64,000 bases of DNA from CAZLGM01 sp964623625 (GCA_964623625.1 CAZUUJ010000007.1:1-64000), one strand, 5' to 3'. Positions 34,669-43,485 are shown, numbered from the stretch's first letter. Notes: generated from the sequence alone by a model not told the origin. Made by a program: numbers and translations.

Positions 34669-35109
34669 TTATTCAACAGTAACTGTGACGGTCACACCAC
34701 CACCTTCCTTATCGGAGCCTCTGATGATGTAGGTTTGACCGCTGGTAGCAGCATTCATGTTGTCGCTGGCTGTACCGTCAATACCAACCTGACATTCCGT
34801 ATCTGCGGTCTGGTCGCCGGCACCGTCAACAAATGCGGGAGTTCCTGTCCGGTATGGGTCCTGCTTGCCGCCGGAGTTAAGGTCAGCAACCACAGTTGTT
34901 GAAGCAGTTGTGCCCGCAGACATTTTTGCCATCTCAGATTTGATAAACATATGGGCGGCATCCGTATTGGTCGCACACGCATTCCTTTTGGTAACTGCCA
35001 TATAGCTTAAGTACTGCGGAATGGCGATGGCAGCCAGAATACCGATAATTGCCACAACGATCATCAATTCAACAAGTGTAAAACCCTTTTGGTTCCTCTT
35101 AATCTTCAT
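34669..35109 (-). CDS. pilA: Major type IV pilin PilA
   Basis: 146 residues with a short 8-residue leader MKIKRNQKG, cut before FTLVELMIVVAIIGILAAIAIPQY. The +5 Glu and the helix are canonical. Mature length about 137, within the usual range for PilA. The C-terminal domain carries Cys in RNACAT and TECQVG, likely a disulfide, and ends in a beta strand GGGVTVTVTVE. AGGAGGAAAC precedes the ATG. A sigma-54 promoter-like element is about 105 bases upstream and a strong terminator follows, consistent with a highly expressed monocistronic unit. No N-x-S/T sequon is present. Confidence 0.92.
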   Translation of the reverse strand: MKIKRNQKGFTLVELMIVVAIIGILAAIAIPQYLSYMAVTKRNACATNTDAAHMFIKSEMAKMSAGTTASTTVVADLNSGGKQDPYRTGTPAFVDGAGDQTADTECQVGIDGTASDNMNAATSGQTYIIRGSDKEGGGVTVTVTVE

Positions 35110-35212
35110 GTTTCCTCCTTACGATAAATCGATAACAATACAGGTTAATCCTCTCAGTTTGGTATAGAGCCCAAAGACTCTTGCCTAATTAAAACCTCGC
35201 TGTTTTAAATTA

Positions 35213-35228
35213 TGCAATAAGCGGGCCA
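35213..35228 (-). promoter_or_regulatory. Sigma-54 (-24/-12) promoter for pilA
   Basis: On the minus strand TGGCCCGCTTATTGCA matches the consensus TGGCACRNNNNTTGCW at all fixed positions but one (C for A at position 5). GG and GC are 12 bases apart. The predicted start site is about 90 bases before the pilA ATG. The PilS/PilR-like pair nearby would be its activator. Confidence 0.85.
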
Positions 35229-35527
35229 GTTACTGTTGGCTTTGAAGTTGCACTGGAAAGAAAAAGTATTTCATTGATTTAACGATAATAATAAGCCTGA
35301 TGTCCCCGACTATTCATTATGCAGTATCTTTGTTGAAGAAAAAGAGGCGAGAAATTAGTAAGTTGAGTGTAGTCCCGCTTTTTTTATTGTGTGGGGGAAG
35401 GAACACAGGCTATTTTGTGTATACTAATTGTTTCTATTAATTCAAATAGATATGTAATATGATTATATTATCATGTTGAGTATGACTAAAACAGAGACGT
35501 GTGAGTAATTTGCAGCGGATTGACAAA

Positions 35528-35548
35528 TTTGGTCACCGGGTGACAAAA
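35528..35548. promoter_or_regulatory. Palindrome upstream of the GT-C/TPR gene
   Basis: GTCACC-G-GGTGAC is a perfect odd palindrome, extended by TTT on the left and AAA on the right with one mismatch. It lies about 40 bases before the ATG at 35589. Operator-like; the binding protein is unknown. Confidence 0.5.
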
Positions 35549-35588
35549 ATTGGCACCTTGAGACCATGATTCATCCAGTATAGGGGCA

Positions 35589-37367
35589 ATGGGAAAAAGG
35601 ACAGCTATCAACAGACAACACCCGACGGTTGACGATAACCGGATATGGGGTGTTCGGCCTTCTCTGCTTGCTTTTTTTCTATTGCTGGTCTGCTCATATC
35701 TAGTTTTCCACGATATGTTTGCACACCCTTTTATCGATTATGACGATCACACTATAATTGTTGATCGATTTGACAAATATGATGGATTAACATTTGAGAA
35801 TATCCGCGAAATAGTTCTTGAGGATTTTCCCAGGGAAGAACCTTTAATTGTCCGCGACCTGTCATATCTGGTTAATGCTGAGATCTTTGGCGTCCAGAAT
35901 CCAAAGGGATATCTGCTGGGTAATTTTGTCTTACATGTCTTCTCTTCCTATCTGGTCTATTTACTAGCTCTTCGTCTGTATCCCGGGGGAATTATCCCGG
36001 CGTTAGCCGGTGCTCTTCTTTTCTCGATCCATCCCATTCATGTTGAAAGCATTGCCTGGATCTCTTCGCGAAAGGATCCCTTGTACACGGTCTTTTTTCT
36101 CAGCGCCTTATTGTCCTATATGGCCTATTTAAAAAATTACAGTAAAAGGTGGCTTGGGTTCTCCTTTCTTCTTGTGTTGTTCTCCTTTTTTTCCAAATCT
36201 GCTGCCATTTCATTTTTTCCTGTAGTTGCCGCTTATCGGTTTTTTGTTGAGAGGGATAAACGATTCACATTAGCAGAGACCATTTATGGGATAGCGTTAA
36301 TTGTTGCAACAGTGTTATTTGTCTTCTGGTATTCCGATATTTTAAAACAATTTGGTGTGCTGTCATCGAACTCTATTGATGTTGACCGTAACTGGTTCAT
36401 CTGGATATTAAGCAGCTGTACGTATATCACATTCTATATACAAAAACTGATTCTACCCCTTCAGCAGTCAACGTTTTATGACTATCCGGCTTCCCCGGCA
36501 CTGTTTGTACATATAGGTTTTTTACTTGCTTCAATGGTTGTCATGGGCGTTTATGGAGCGTATCTCTGGAGGTCATACACGCGGGATGCCAAACAATCAG
36601 TCTTTCTGGGGTTATTTTTTCTTTTTAGTCTGGTGCCGTATCTTGAACTGGCTCGTGTGGGGATTTATGTTGCCGATAGATATGCCTATCTATCCTCTGC
36701 CCCGTTCCTCGTGATGACCACCTTTGCAGTGGGAAGATGGTTGAAAAAAACAGGTGGGAACGAACAGGTCAGAAAAGGTGTTGCAGCAGTTGTATTAGTG
36801 CTAATTATAATTCTCTGGGGTTCTAAATCGATCAGAGCGGTCACAAACTGGGAGAGTACAATGTCTTTCTGGCAGAATTCTCTCAAAGTTGCTCCTAATC
36901 GACTAGATCCGTATAAAGGATTAATGAGACATTATATCAAACTCTTCATCTACTCTTCAGACCGATCAAGGGGTAAGGATTACCTGCTGGCGGCAAGGAA
37001 GGTTGGTGGGAGTGCTGTCAGCAGATTCTGCCGGCCTGATGGGACATGTCCGAAAAATATGTACAGGCTGCTTGAAGTGTATGCTGAAATTGAATGGAAT
37101 CTTGGTAATGCCGGGCAGGCGGAAAAGTATTTTCAACAGAGTCTGTCGCTTTCTCCCACCTATGTTGAAGGGGCGTTTATGTACGCGACTTTCCTCGTGC
37201 ATCAGACCAGATATCAAGAAGCGTTGGCGCAAATTCGTAAGATAGAGAGATCGGCAAATCCATATATGAACAGAAACATATTGGTAGATATTCAAAAGCG
37301 TCTTCTCCCTCTCGTAGAAAAGGGATTGAACAGTAATTCGGGCCGGTCCGGAGAAACCGGACAGTGA
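35589..37367 (+). CDS. GT-C (TMTC/O-mannosyltransferase-like) membrane protein with C-terminal TPRs
   Basis: 592 residues with 9-11 membrane helices. The first loop carries an acidic FIDYDDHT near residue 50, the GT-C catalytic position. HPIHVESIAWISSRKDPL (near 150) is a hallmark of the TMTC/DUF1736-like GT family. From about residue 450 there are TPR repeats (YAEIEWNLGNAGQAEKYFQQSLSLSPTYVEG). Such proteins use lipid-linked sugars on exported polypeptides. It is coupled by ATGA to the following methyltransferase and next to pilin genes, so pilin or surface-protein glycosylation is the leading guess. Confidence 0.75.
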   Translation: MGKRTAINRQHPTVDDNRIWGVRPSLLAFFLLLVCSYLVFHDMFAHPFIDYDDHTIIVDRFDKYDGLTFENIREIVLEDFPREEPLIVRDLSYLVNAEIFGVQNPKGYLLGNFVLHVFSSYLVYLLALRLYPGGIIPALAGALLFSIHPIHVESIAWISSRKDPLYTVFFLSALLSYMAYLKNYSKRWLGFSFLLVLFSFFSKSAAISFFPVVAAYRFFVERDKRFTLAETIYGIALIVATVLFVFWYSDILKQFGVLSSNSIDVDRNWFIWILSSCTYITFYIQKLILPLQQSTFYDYPASPALFVHIGFLLASMVVMGVYGAYLWRSYTRDAKQSVFLGLFFLFSLVPYLELARVGIYVADRYAYLSSAPFLVMTTFAVGRWLKKTGGNEQVRKGVAAVVLVLIIILWGSKSIRAVTNWESTMSFWQNSLKVAPNRLDPYKGLMRHYIKLFIYSSDRSRGKDYLLAARKVGGSAVSRFCRPDGTCPKNMYRLLEVYAEIEWNLGNAGQAEKYFQQSLSLSPTYVEGAFMYATFLVHQTRYQEALAQIRKIERSANPYMNRNILVDIQKRLLPLVEKGLNSNSGRSGETGQ

Positions 37368-38011
37368 TGGCTGACATATCGATGAAAAACGAGATTACCC
37401 AAACCTACCCTTATCTGCGTTCAAGAAGAGGAGTATGGAAAGAGATTGTCCGATTTATTCATAAAGATATCGGCTTCCTTGAGTGTCTTGTTGAGCTTGG
37501 TTCAGGATATGGTGATTTCATTAATCAATATCCGGCTGCTAGAAAAATATGCTATGATATAAACCCAGCAATGAGTCGCTTTATGCATGATGACGTTGAG
37601 TTCAAGTGTGAAAACGGTGTCATGTTGTCCGGTTTGTCGACTGACAGTGTTGATGCGGTTTTTGCCAGTAACTTTCTGGAACACTTAACAACTCAGGAAC
37701 TTGACGTGTTAATGCCCCGTATCTTCAGTGTGTTGAGAAGAGAAGGGAAGCTTGTGTTGATTCAACCAAATTACAAACTTTGTAAAGAGTCCTATTTTAA
37801 TGACAAGACCCACAAAACGATTTTCTCAGATGAAAACATTAAACATTTCCTTGAAAAATCTGGCTTCACTGTGAGGATTCTCATCCCTGGGCTGCTACCG
37901 TTTTCCATGAAGTCGAGATTGCCGAAATGGCCGTTTTTCGTACGGTTGTATCTTGTATCTTTATTCAGACCGGGAGCAGCCCAAATGTATGTCGTTGCCG
38001 AAAAGAGGTAA
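37364..38011 (+). CDS. SAM-dependent class I methyltransferase
   Basis: 215 residues. CLVELGSGYGDFINQYP (near residue 35) is motif I. CYDINPAMSRF and the block DAVFASNFLEHLTTQELDVLM match the Methyltransf_11 pattern. RREGKLVLIQPNYK follows. There is no membrane segment. Start overlaps the previous stop (ATGA) and the next gene begins three bases after it, so these three form one operon. It might methylate the sugar transferred by the neighbouring GT enzymes. The acceptor is unproven. Confidence 0.82.
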   Translation: MMADISMKNEITQTYPYLRSRRGVWKEIVRFIHKDIGFLECLVELGSGYGDFINQYPAARKICYDINPAMSRFMHDDVEFKCENGVMLSGLSTDSVDAVFASNFLEHLTTQELDVLMPRIFSVLRREGKLVLIQPNYKLCKESYFNDKTHKTIFSDENIKHFLEKSGFTVRILIPGLLPFSMKSRLPKWPFFVRLYLVSLFRPGAAQMYVVAEKR

Positions 38012-38014
38012 GAA

Positions 38015-38752
38015 ATGTGGAATGGTCGTACAGTGTCTCTTATCCTCCCTACCTTTAATGAGAAAGAGTCGATTAAAGATTCCATTAAGAGTTTTCAATA
38101 TGGAGAAATTGTCGATGAAATTATTGTTGTCAACAATAATGCGGTCAAAGGAACCAGTGAAGAGGTTTCGATGACCTCTGCCCGTGAAGTCATTGAGTCG
38201 GAACAGGGATACGGGGCAGCTATTCGACGAGGATTTGCAGAGGTGGATGGAGACTATATTGTTGTTGCCGAGCCGGATGGGACATTCCAGGGGAAAGATG
38301 TTGTTAAGCTTCTGTCATATATCGATGATTTTGATGTGGTGTATGGAAGTCGGACAGTGAAAGAACTTATCTGGCAGGGTGCAAACATGGGAATTTTTTT
38401 GAAATGGGGAAATTATTGGGTGGCCAAACTAATGGAGTTTTTATTCAATACTACTTCGTTGACCGATGTCGGATGCACATTACGATGTATTAACAGGAAG
38501 GCATTGACACATCTGGAGCCGTTTTTTACTGTGAATGGGTCATTTTTTGGTCCTGAAATGATGGTTCTGTCAATACTGATGGATATGAGAATCGTCCAGA
38601 TTCCGATTAATTATACAAAAAGGGTTGGTGTTTCATCTGTTACCGGGAATAAGGTTCGAGCATTTTTCTTAGGGATTCGGATGATAGCTTTGATTCTTTC
38701 GTATCGTCTTAAAGGGTGGTTTTCCCCTTTTAAATATAAAAAATACCGATAA
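38015..38752 (+). CDS. GT2 glycosyltransferase (polyprenyl-phosphate sugar synthase type)
   Basis: 245 residues. VSLILPTFNEKESIKDSIKS is the GT-A start. EPDGTFQGKDVVKLL near residue 93 holds the metal-binding Asp, and TDVGCTLRCINRKAL resembles the DPM1-like acceptor loop. A C-terminal stretch (FFLGIRMIALILSYRL) may touch the membrane. The metal motif is EPDGT instead of DxD. It probably makes the lipid-phosphate sugar donor used by the GT-C protein two genes upstream. This three-gene set looks like a minimal protein-glycosylation cassette. Confidence 0.82.
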   Translation: MWNGRTVSLILPTFNEKESIKDSIKSFQYGEIVDEIIVVNNNAVKGTSEEVSMTSAREVIESEQGYGAAIRRGFAEVDGDYIVVAEPDGTFQGKDVVKLLSYIDDFDVVYGSRTVKELIWQGANMGIFLKWGNYWVAKLMEFLFNTTSLTDVGCTLRCINRKALTHLEPFFTVNGSFFGPEMMVLSILMDMRIVQIPINYTKRVGVSSVTGNKVRAFFLGIRMIALILSYRLKGWFSPFKYKKYR

Positions 38753-38826
38753 TAAGTAATACTGTGCTTTATAGACAGGAAGTACTGCTTTCTTAGTGAA
38801 ACGAAGGAAGTCGACCGGGACCAAAA

Positions 38827-40347
38827 ATGTTGAGCGGGAATATAAAGGCAAAATTGACTGTTACATTGGTTTTGCTATTGGCCATCGGTATGATTCTCAC
38901 TTCTTTTGTGATGTTTGCTCTCTGGCAACGGCAGGATCTTCAAAATGAAATTGAAGAATTAACATTGCTTGTCGAGTCGATATCGGGCTCACTTGATATC
39001 GAACAGGATTTTGGAGCATCCAGTTTACTTCTTCCAATACCATTTAAGAAAGTGCTGCATGAAAAATCCATAACCTGTTTTCTGATAGCGAAAGAGGAAG
39101 AACATCGAGAATTCCTCTCTCCATGCAAAAAAGATAGTGGTCTCGAACAAGTATTACTGTCAGCCAGTCGTTCCGGCACTGTTGCCCATATCTATTCACG
39201 TCCCAGTATAGAGGGATTATTGTTGGGTAATAATAGCTTATTAATGGCAATTCCTGTTCACCAAGACCAAAAGCTCATTGCTGTTTTCGGATTGTCGAAG
39301 GACCTGGCCCCTTTGTACAAGCAACTTCGATCTGCATTGAAGGTTGTTTTTATCTATATCTTGGTCAATGTGGTTATCCTGGCTGCAATTGGTTTCTTTC
39401 GATTCTCTAACTTACTCCTTCGCCCCCTTAATCGTCTGGTAACGTTGGCTGATTCCGGTTCCGGTAGAGATGGTATGATGTTGTTTGAGTCGGATGACGG
39501 TGATGAGTTTGCCAAACTTACCCGCAGTCTCAACAGGATGATAAAGCGAATCGCAGCCGACAATGAAAAGCTGCGATCAAGTGTACAGTCATTGGAAAAG
39601 GCCAACAAAAAGCTGGAGCGCAATCGGCAGGAGATGGTGCGGGTGGAAAAACTTGCTGCCGTTGGTCGGTTGTCCGCCGGGCTTGCCCATGAAATCGGCA
39701 ATCCGCTGGGGATTATCCAGGGATATACCGGTATGCTGGGACATGATGGCGGCACCGATGAAGAAAAAAAAGAATATCTGGCACGCATTGAGTCGGAACT
39801 CGGCAGAATTAATGACTTAATGCAGCAGCTGCTGGGTTACTCACGGTTTAGTGATAAACAGTCACAGATTTTCAGTGTCCATGAAGTCCTTTTAGATGTC
39901 ATTGATTTGGTTCGTTTTCGCGGTCAATCAAAAACAGTTTGTTTTGTTGAGCGGTTCGAGGCGGAAAATGACCTGATTACAGCTAACAGCGACAATCTCA
40001 AACAGGTTTTCATTAACTGTTTCTTCAATAGCATAGATGCCATACAGGAAAAGAAAGAGAGAGGAGAAATAGTAGTTGAGACTCAAAACAAAAAAAATGA
40101 TTCCGGGGAAAGCATTTTGACGGTCACAATCACCGATAACGGAAATGGGATTGAAGCGGAGAATATCGATAAGATCTTCGATCCGTTTTTCACAACAAAA
40201 GATGTGGGACATGGAACAGGGCTGGGGCTTTTTGTTTCCCATACCATTCTCGATAATCTTGGCGGTCGAATGCGAGCGGAAAGTAAGCCGGGAAAAGGCA
40301 CCCGTATTATTGTTGATTTGAAGATAAGGAAAGAGAAGGATGGATAA
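38827..40347 (+). CDS. pilS: Sensor histidine kinase, PilS/NtrB-like
   Basis: 506 residues. TM1 about 8-30, a periplasmic sensor of about 140 residues, TM2 about 172-193, then HAMP (RPLNRLVTLADSG) and a coiled linker. The HisKA box GLAHEIGNP has His288. N box FINCFFNSIDAI, G1 DNGNGIEA and G2 GHGTGLGLFVSH complete the HATPase. Overlaps its response regulator by 8 bases. Position between pilA and the minor-pilin operon, both with sigma-54-like promoters, argues for PilS. It lacks the six-helix input of Pseudomonas PilS, so the symbol is functional inference. Confidence 0.85.
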   Translation: MLSGNIKAKLTVTLVLLLAIGMILTSFVMFALWQRQDLQNEIEELTLLVESISGSLDIEQDFGASSLLLPIPFKKVLHEKSITCFLIAKEEEHREFLSPCKKDSGLEQVLLSASRSGTVAHIYSRPSIEGLLLGNNSLLMAIPVHQDQKLIAVFGLSKDLAPLYKQLRSALKVVFIYILVNVVILAAIGFFRFSNLLLRPLNRLVTLADSGSGRDGMMLFESDDGDEFAKLTRSLNRMIKRIAADNEKLRSSVQSLEKANKKLERNRQEMVRVEKLAAVGRLSAGLAHEIGNPLGIIQGYTGMLGHDGGTDEEKKEYLARIESELGRINDLMQQLLGYSRFSDKQSQIFSVHEVLLDVIDLVRFRGQSKTVCFVERFEAENDLITANSDNLKQVFINCFFNSIDAIQEKKERGEIVVETQNKKNDSGESILTVTITDNGNGIEAENIDKIFDPFFTTKDVGHGTGLGLFVSHTILDNLGGRMRAESKPGKGTRIIVDLKIRKEKDG

Positions 40348-41722
40348 CAGCAAACGGTTGCTTATTATTGATGACGAAGAGAATATGCGTCATATGCTGT
40401 CCTCAGTCATGACCAGAGCCGGTTACCGGGTCAGCCTGGCGGCCGATGGTGCTCAGGGACTTGAGGTGCTTGAAAAGGAGCAGTTTGATTTTGTTCTCTG
40501 TGATTTAAAAATGCCAAAGATGGATGGGCTTGGGTTTCTTCGGGGATTGAGAGAAAAGGGAAATGTTACCACAGTCATTATGATGTCGGCTTATGCGACA
40601 GTGGATACTGCTGTGGAGGCGATGAAGCAGGGCGCTTACGATTTTATTACCAAACCATTTAAAAATGATGAGATCTTGATCATTCTGGCGAAAGCTGAAG
40701 AGCATGACCAACTGTTGGCCGAGAACAGGGAACTAAAAAAGCGTGTCGCTTCTTATGAAGAGGATCAATCGTTTGACAATTTAATCGGCGACAGCGAGCC
40801 GATACGCAATGTGATAGAGATTGCCAAAAAAGTGAGCAACTATAAGACTACTGTTTTGATCACTGGAGAATCCGGAACAGGTAAGGAGCTGATAGCCAAA
40901 GGGATTCACCACTACAGTGACAGGAGATCACGGTCGTTTATATGTGTCAACTGCGGTTCTATTCCGGAAAACCTATTGGAAAGTGAATTTTTCGGCTATG
41001 TAAGAGGGGCTTTTACAGGAGCCGATTCAAACAAAAGAGGGCTGTTTGAGGCGGCTGACGGCGGTACGCTCTTTTTGGATGAAATAGGTGATCTCCCCCT
41101 TGGCCTCCAGGTTAAATTACTGCGTGTCCTGCAGGAAGATGAAATATGGGCTGTTGGCGGCAGACGCGCAAAAAAGGTCAATGTTCGGGTCATAGCGGCG
41201 ACAAATCTTGATCTTGGTGAACAAGTCGGGAAAGGAAGATTTCGTAAAGATCTGTTCTATCGGCTGAATGTGGTCACCATTCATATTCCGCCTCTTCGGG
41301 ACCGACGTGAAGATATTCCCCTTTTGTGCGACCATTTTCTTGAGAAGTACTGTGGAAAGGCTCATATATCGCTCAAGTCGATTTCTTCCAGAGCTTTGGG
41401 GCTACTGGTCCGCCAGAGCTGGCAGGGAAATGTTCGAGAATTGGAAAATGTGATTGAGCGGGCCGTTATCTTTAGCGACAAAGACGTTATTTTACCTGAG
41501 AACCTTCCGGATAGTGTTGGCAGCCCTTCAAAAGGCAGAAGGCTTGATGACATGCTGGGCACCTTATCGATAAAAAAAGGTCAGAAAATAATGGAGGGAC
41601 GATTGATCAGAAGGGTTCTGGATATTACGGATGGCAATAAAAGCAAGGCATCAAAGCTGTTGGAAATAAGCTATCCCTCATTGCTTGCTAAGATCAAGGA
41701 ACACAACATTCCTGTTAAATGA
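40340..41722 (+). CDS. pilR: NtrC-family response regulator, PilR-like
   Basis: 460 residues. Receiver domain with DDE at 11-13 and phospho-acceptor Asp55 (CDLKMPKMDG). AAA+ domain with GESGTGK at 176-182 and the sigma-54 loop GAFTGA at 223-228. C-terminal Fis-like HTH (GNKSKASKLLEISYPSLLAKI). All residues needed for activation are present. It should drive the pilA and fimT promoters in this window. An NtrC-like regulator of other genes is the alternative. Overlaps the kinase by 8 bases. Confidence 0.87.
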   Translation: MDNSKRLLIIDDEENMRHMLSSVMTRAGYRVSLAADGAQGLEVLEKEQFDFVLCDLKMPKMDGLGFLRGLREKGNVTTVIMMSAYATVDTAVEAMKQGAYDFITKPFKNDEILIILAKAEEHDQLLAENRELKKRVASYEEDQSFDNLIGDSEPIRNVIEIAKKVSNYKTTVLITGESGTGKELIAKGIHHYSDRRSRSFICVNCGSIPENLLESEFFGYVRGAFTGADSNKRGLFEAADGGTLFLDEIGDLPLGLQVKLLRVLQEDEIWAVGGRRAKKVNVRVIAATNLDLGEQVGKGRFRKDLFYRLNVVTIHIPPLRDRREDIPLLCDHFLEKYCGKAHISLKSISSRALGLLVRQSWQGNVRELENVIERAVIFSDKDVILPENLPDSVGSPSKGRRLDDMLGTLSIKKGQKIMEGRLIRRVLDITDGNKSKASKLLEISYPSLLAKIKEHNIPVK

Positions 41723-41862
41723 TTTGTTAAAAACAAAAGGAACTATTAAATTATTTTATAGCTGTTTTTTATTTTTCGCCATGCTGTCTCTTTCTTTTTA
41801 AAATTTCACAAGTAACCTATTGAAAGTTAATTGAAAACTTCCTGTTCAGTAAACGCTCTTAG

Positions 41863-41878
41863 TGGTCTGTAATTTGCA
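41863..41878 (+). promoter_or_regulatory. Sigma-54 (-24/-12)-like promoter for the minor-pilin operon
   Basis: TGGTCTGTAATTTGCA keeps TGG, a purine at position 7, TTGC and the terminal A of the consensus. It deviates at positions 4-6. The predicted start is about 34 bases before the fimT ATG. It matches the pilA promoter type and supports co-regulation by PilR. Confidence 0.7.
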
Positions 41879-41923
41879 ACAAATAGAGTAGGTCAGTTTC
41901 TGTTGATCTGCAAGAGAGGAGTA

Positions 41924-42448
41924 ATGAAGTCAAGCGCTATTGGAAAAATGAAAAGATTGTTCCGAAAAAAACGGATTTTCAACGAGAATGGTTTTGGAAT
42001 TGTTGAAGTTGTCATTGTCATGGTTATTATCTCGCTTCTGGCTGTTTTTGTAGCACCAGAAGTTGGAAACTGGCGGCCCAACATCCGTCTGAAGAGGGCG
42101 GCCAGGGATTTCTATAGTGATATGCAGAAGGCGAAACTGCATGCAATCAAAACCAACCGGACGGTTAATTTTACTATAACTGCGACAGGGGCAGGCAATT
42201 GTCCTGGTGGCAGCTACATTTTTAGAGATAATAACGCTACACAGGTAACAGTTGCTCAGGCTGTATTGGGGGCTGGAGAAACGGAAGGTGTATGTTTGCA
42301 GGTTTTCGATGCCGGAGTTACAGGATTTGACACTAGAGGAGGCGCGACCGGAGCCGGTGGGAACGTGACCTTTACAAGCACTGACATTACCAGAGTGTAC
42401 TTGGTTGGTCAGAGTGTTGCCGGTGGTGTAGTTATGGAGATTCAATAA
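41924..42448 (+). CDS. fimT: Minor pseudopilin FimT/GspH-like
   Basis: Start chosen at MKSSAIG, where GAGAGGAG lies just upstream. An earlier in-frame ATG lacks this. The 23-residue leader ends in NENG before FGIVEVVIVMVIISLLAVF, with Glu at +5. Mature part about 151 residues with the GspH-type pattern RLKRAARDFYSDMQKAKLHAIKTNR. Two Cys (GNCPGG and GVCLQ) could form a disulfide. First gene of the fimT-pilW-pilV-pilX-pilY1 operon that initiates pilus assembly. Confidence 0.87.
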   Translation: MKSSAIGKMKRLFRKKRIFNENGFGIVEVVIVMVIISLLAVFVAPEVGNWRPNIRLKRAARDFYSDMQKAKLHAIKTNRTVNFTITATGAGNCPGGSYIFRDNNATQVTVAQAVLGAGETEGVCLQVFDAGVTGFDTRGGATGAGGNVTFTSTDITRVYLVGQSVAGGVVMEIQ

Positions 42449-42449
42449 A

Positions 42450-43097
42450 ATGAACTATCAACTAGTCGGATGCCGAGGTCAGGAGCAAGAGCAGGGTTTT
42501 ACTCTAGTTGAGCTGATGATCACTCTCGGCATGTCGGCCTTAGTTATTTTTGCTATTTATTCAGCGTATATCCTCCAGCAGAAGACCTATTACAGCCAGG
42601 ACCAGGTGATTGAAATACAACAGAATATACGAGCCGGGTTCGATACCATGATCAGAGAAATCCGCATGGCCGGGTATGACCCGACCGGATCGGGTAATTT
42701 CTCAATAACTGCCGCCACCGGTAATCAAATTACGTTTGATCTTGATTTGGATGAGAACGGTAATACAGGTGGGACAAACGAATCGATTGATTATGTGCTA
42801 TCCGGCACAACTCTGACCAGAAACACCCAGGCAGTTGCGGAAAATATTCAAGCCATTGAATTTTATTACACTGTTAACGACGGTGTAAATATCTCCCAGA
42901 CGTTGACCCCGGCAACTCTTGCCGATATCCGGTCAGTACAGGTTTCTATTCTGGCGAGAGCCGGTCAGCGTGATGGCAAATATATCAATTCAAATGCGTA
43001 TACAACAGGGTCTGGGGCTCAATGGGGACCGTTTAACGATAATTTACGCAGACGGTTTTTTGTTACAACCGTGCATTGTCGAAATATGGGGATATAG
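42450..43097 (+). CDS. pilW: Minor pilin PilW
   Basis: 215 residues, leader of 16 (ending EQEQG) before FTLVELMITLGMSALVIFAIYSAY. The segment QKTYYSQDQVIEIQQNIRAGFDTMIREIRMAGYDPTG is characteristic of PilW. The globular part contains DLDLDENGNTGGTNESIDY, a possible calcium-type Asp-rich loop. Its start is two bases after the fimT stop, so translation is coupled. PilW works with PilV and PilX in the tip-priming complex. Confidence 0.92.
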   Translation: MNYQLVGCRGQEQEQGFTLVELMITLGMSALVIFAIYSAYILQQKTYYSQDQVIEIQQNIRAGFDTMIREIRMAGYDPTGSGNFSITAATGNQITFDLDLDENGNTGGTNESIDYVLSGTTLTRNTQAVAENIQAIEFYYTVNDGVNISQTLTPATLADIRSVQVSILARAGQRDGKYINSNAYTTGSGAQWGPFNDNLRRRFFVTTVHCRNMGI

Positions 43098-43099
43098 GA

Positions 43100-43480
43100 A
43101 TGCGTAAATACAAAGATACAGCCGGTTTTACGCTAGTTGAAGTGGTTATTGCCCTGGCTGTTCTGGCTATTGGTATTCTTTCACTTTATACCATGCAGAC
43201 AAGAGCGATTTACGGTAACGCGGTTGCCAGCACCTTTAGTAATCTGACAATGTCGAATGTGGATCAAATTGAACAACTCTATACGGCCTCGTATAACCAC
43301 GCTGATTTAACGGCCGGCAATCACAGCGTAACCCAGAATGGAATGACCGTTTCGTGGAATGTGGTGGATGACAATCCTGTAAACGGATGCAAGCTGGTCA
43401 CCATAACGGTGAATGGAACATTTGGCGGAGCAACCAGGCAAATGCAAACGACATTTATCAAATCGGAAATTCAAAAATAG
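43100..43480 (+). CDS. pilV: Minor pilin PilV
   Basis: Start at 43100 (MRKYKDTAG), preceded by TAGGA overlapping the pilW stop. An earlier ATG inside pilW is less likely. 127 residues, leader of 9 before FTLVEVVIALAVLAIGILSLYTMQ. The block ILSLYTMQTRAIYGNAVASTFSNLTMSN matches PilV. The C-terminal domain is shorter than in Pseudomonas PilV. Part of the coupled minor-pilin operon. Confidence 0.9.
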   Translation: MRKYKDTAGFTLVEVVIALAVLAIGILSLYTMQTRAIYGNAVASTFSNLTMSNVDQIEQLYTASYNHADLTAGNHSVTQNGMTVSWNVVDDNPVNGCKLVTITVNGTFGGATRQMQTTFIKSEIQK

Positions 43481-43485
43481 TGTAA

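Larger units (their letters stand above)
35110..35588. other. 479-base divergent regulatory region between pilA and the GT-C/TPR gene
   Basis: Contains the sigma-54-type promoter for pilA (35213-35228) and a 10+1+10 palindrome near 35538 on the other side. No gene seen. The remaining sequence is AT-rich, as expected for enhancer-binding and looping sites. Confidence 0.6.

Noticed and set aside
35551..35566. TGGCACC element before the GT-C gene considered as a sigma-54 promoter
   Set aside because: The -24 half is good, but no TTGC occurs at the required distance.
35110..35588. c-di-GMP riboswitch upstream of pilin genes
   Set aside because: Looked for the conserved GEMM core words before pilA, fimT and the cytochromes and did not find them.
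41930..42445. 171-residue frame opposite fimT
   Set aside because: Antisense to a pseudopilin with a complete class III leader. No independent support.
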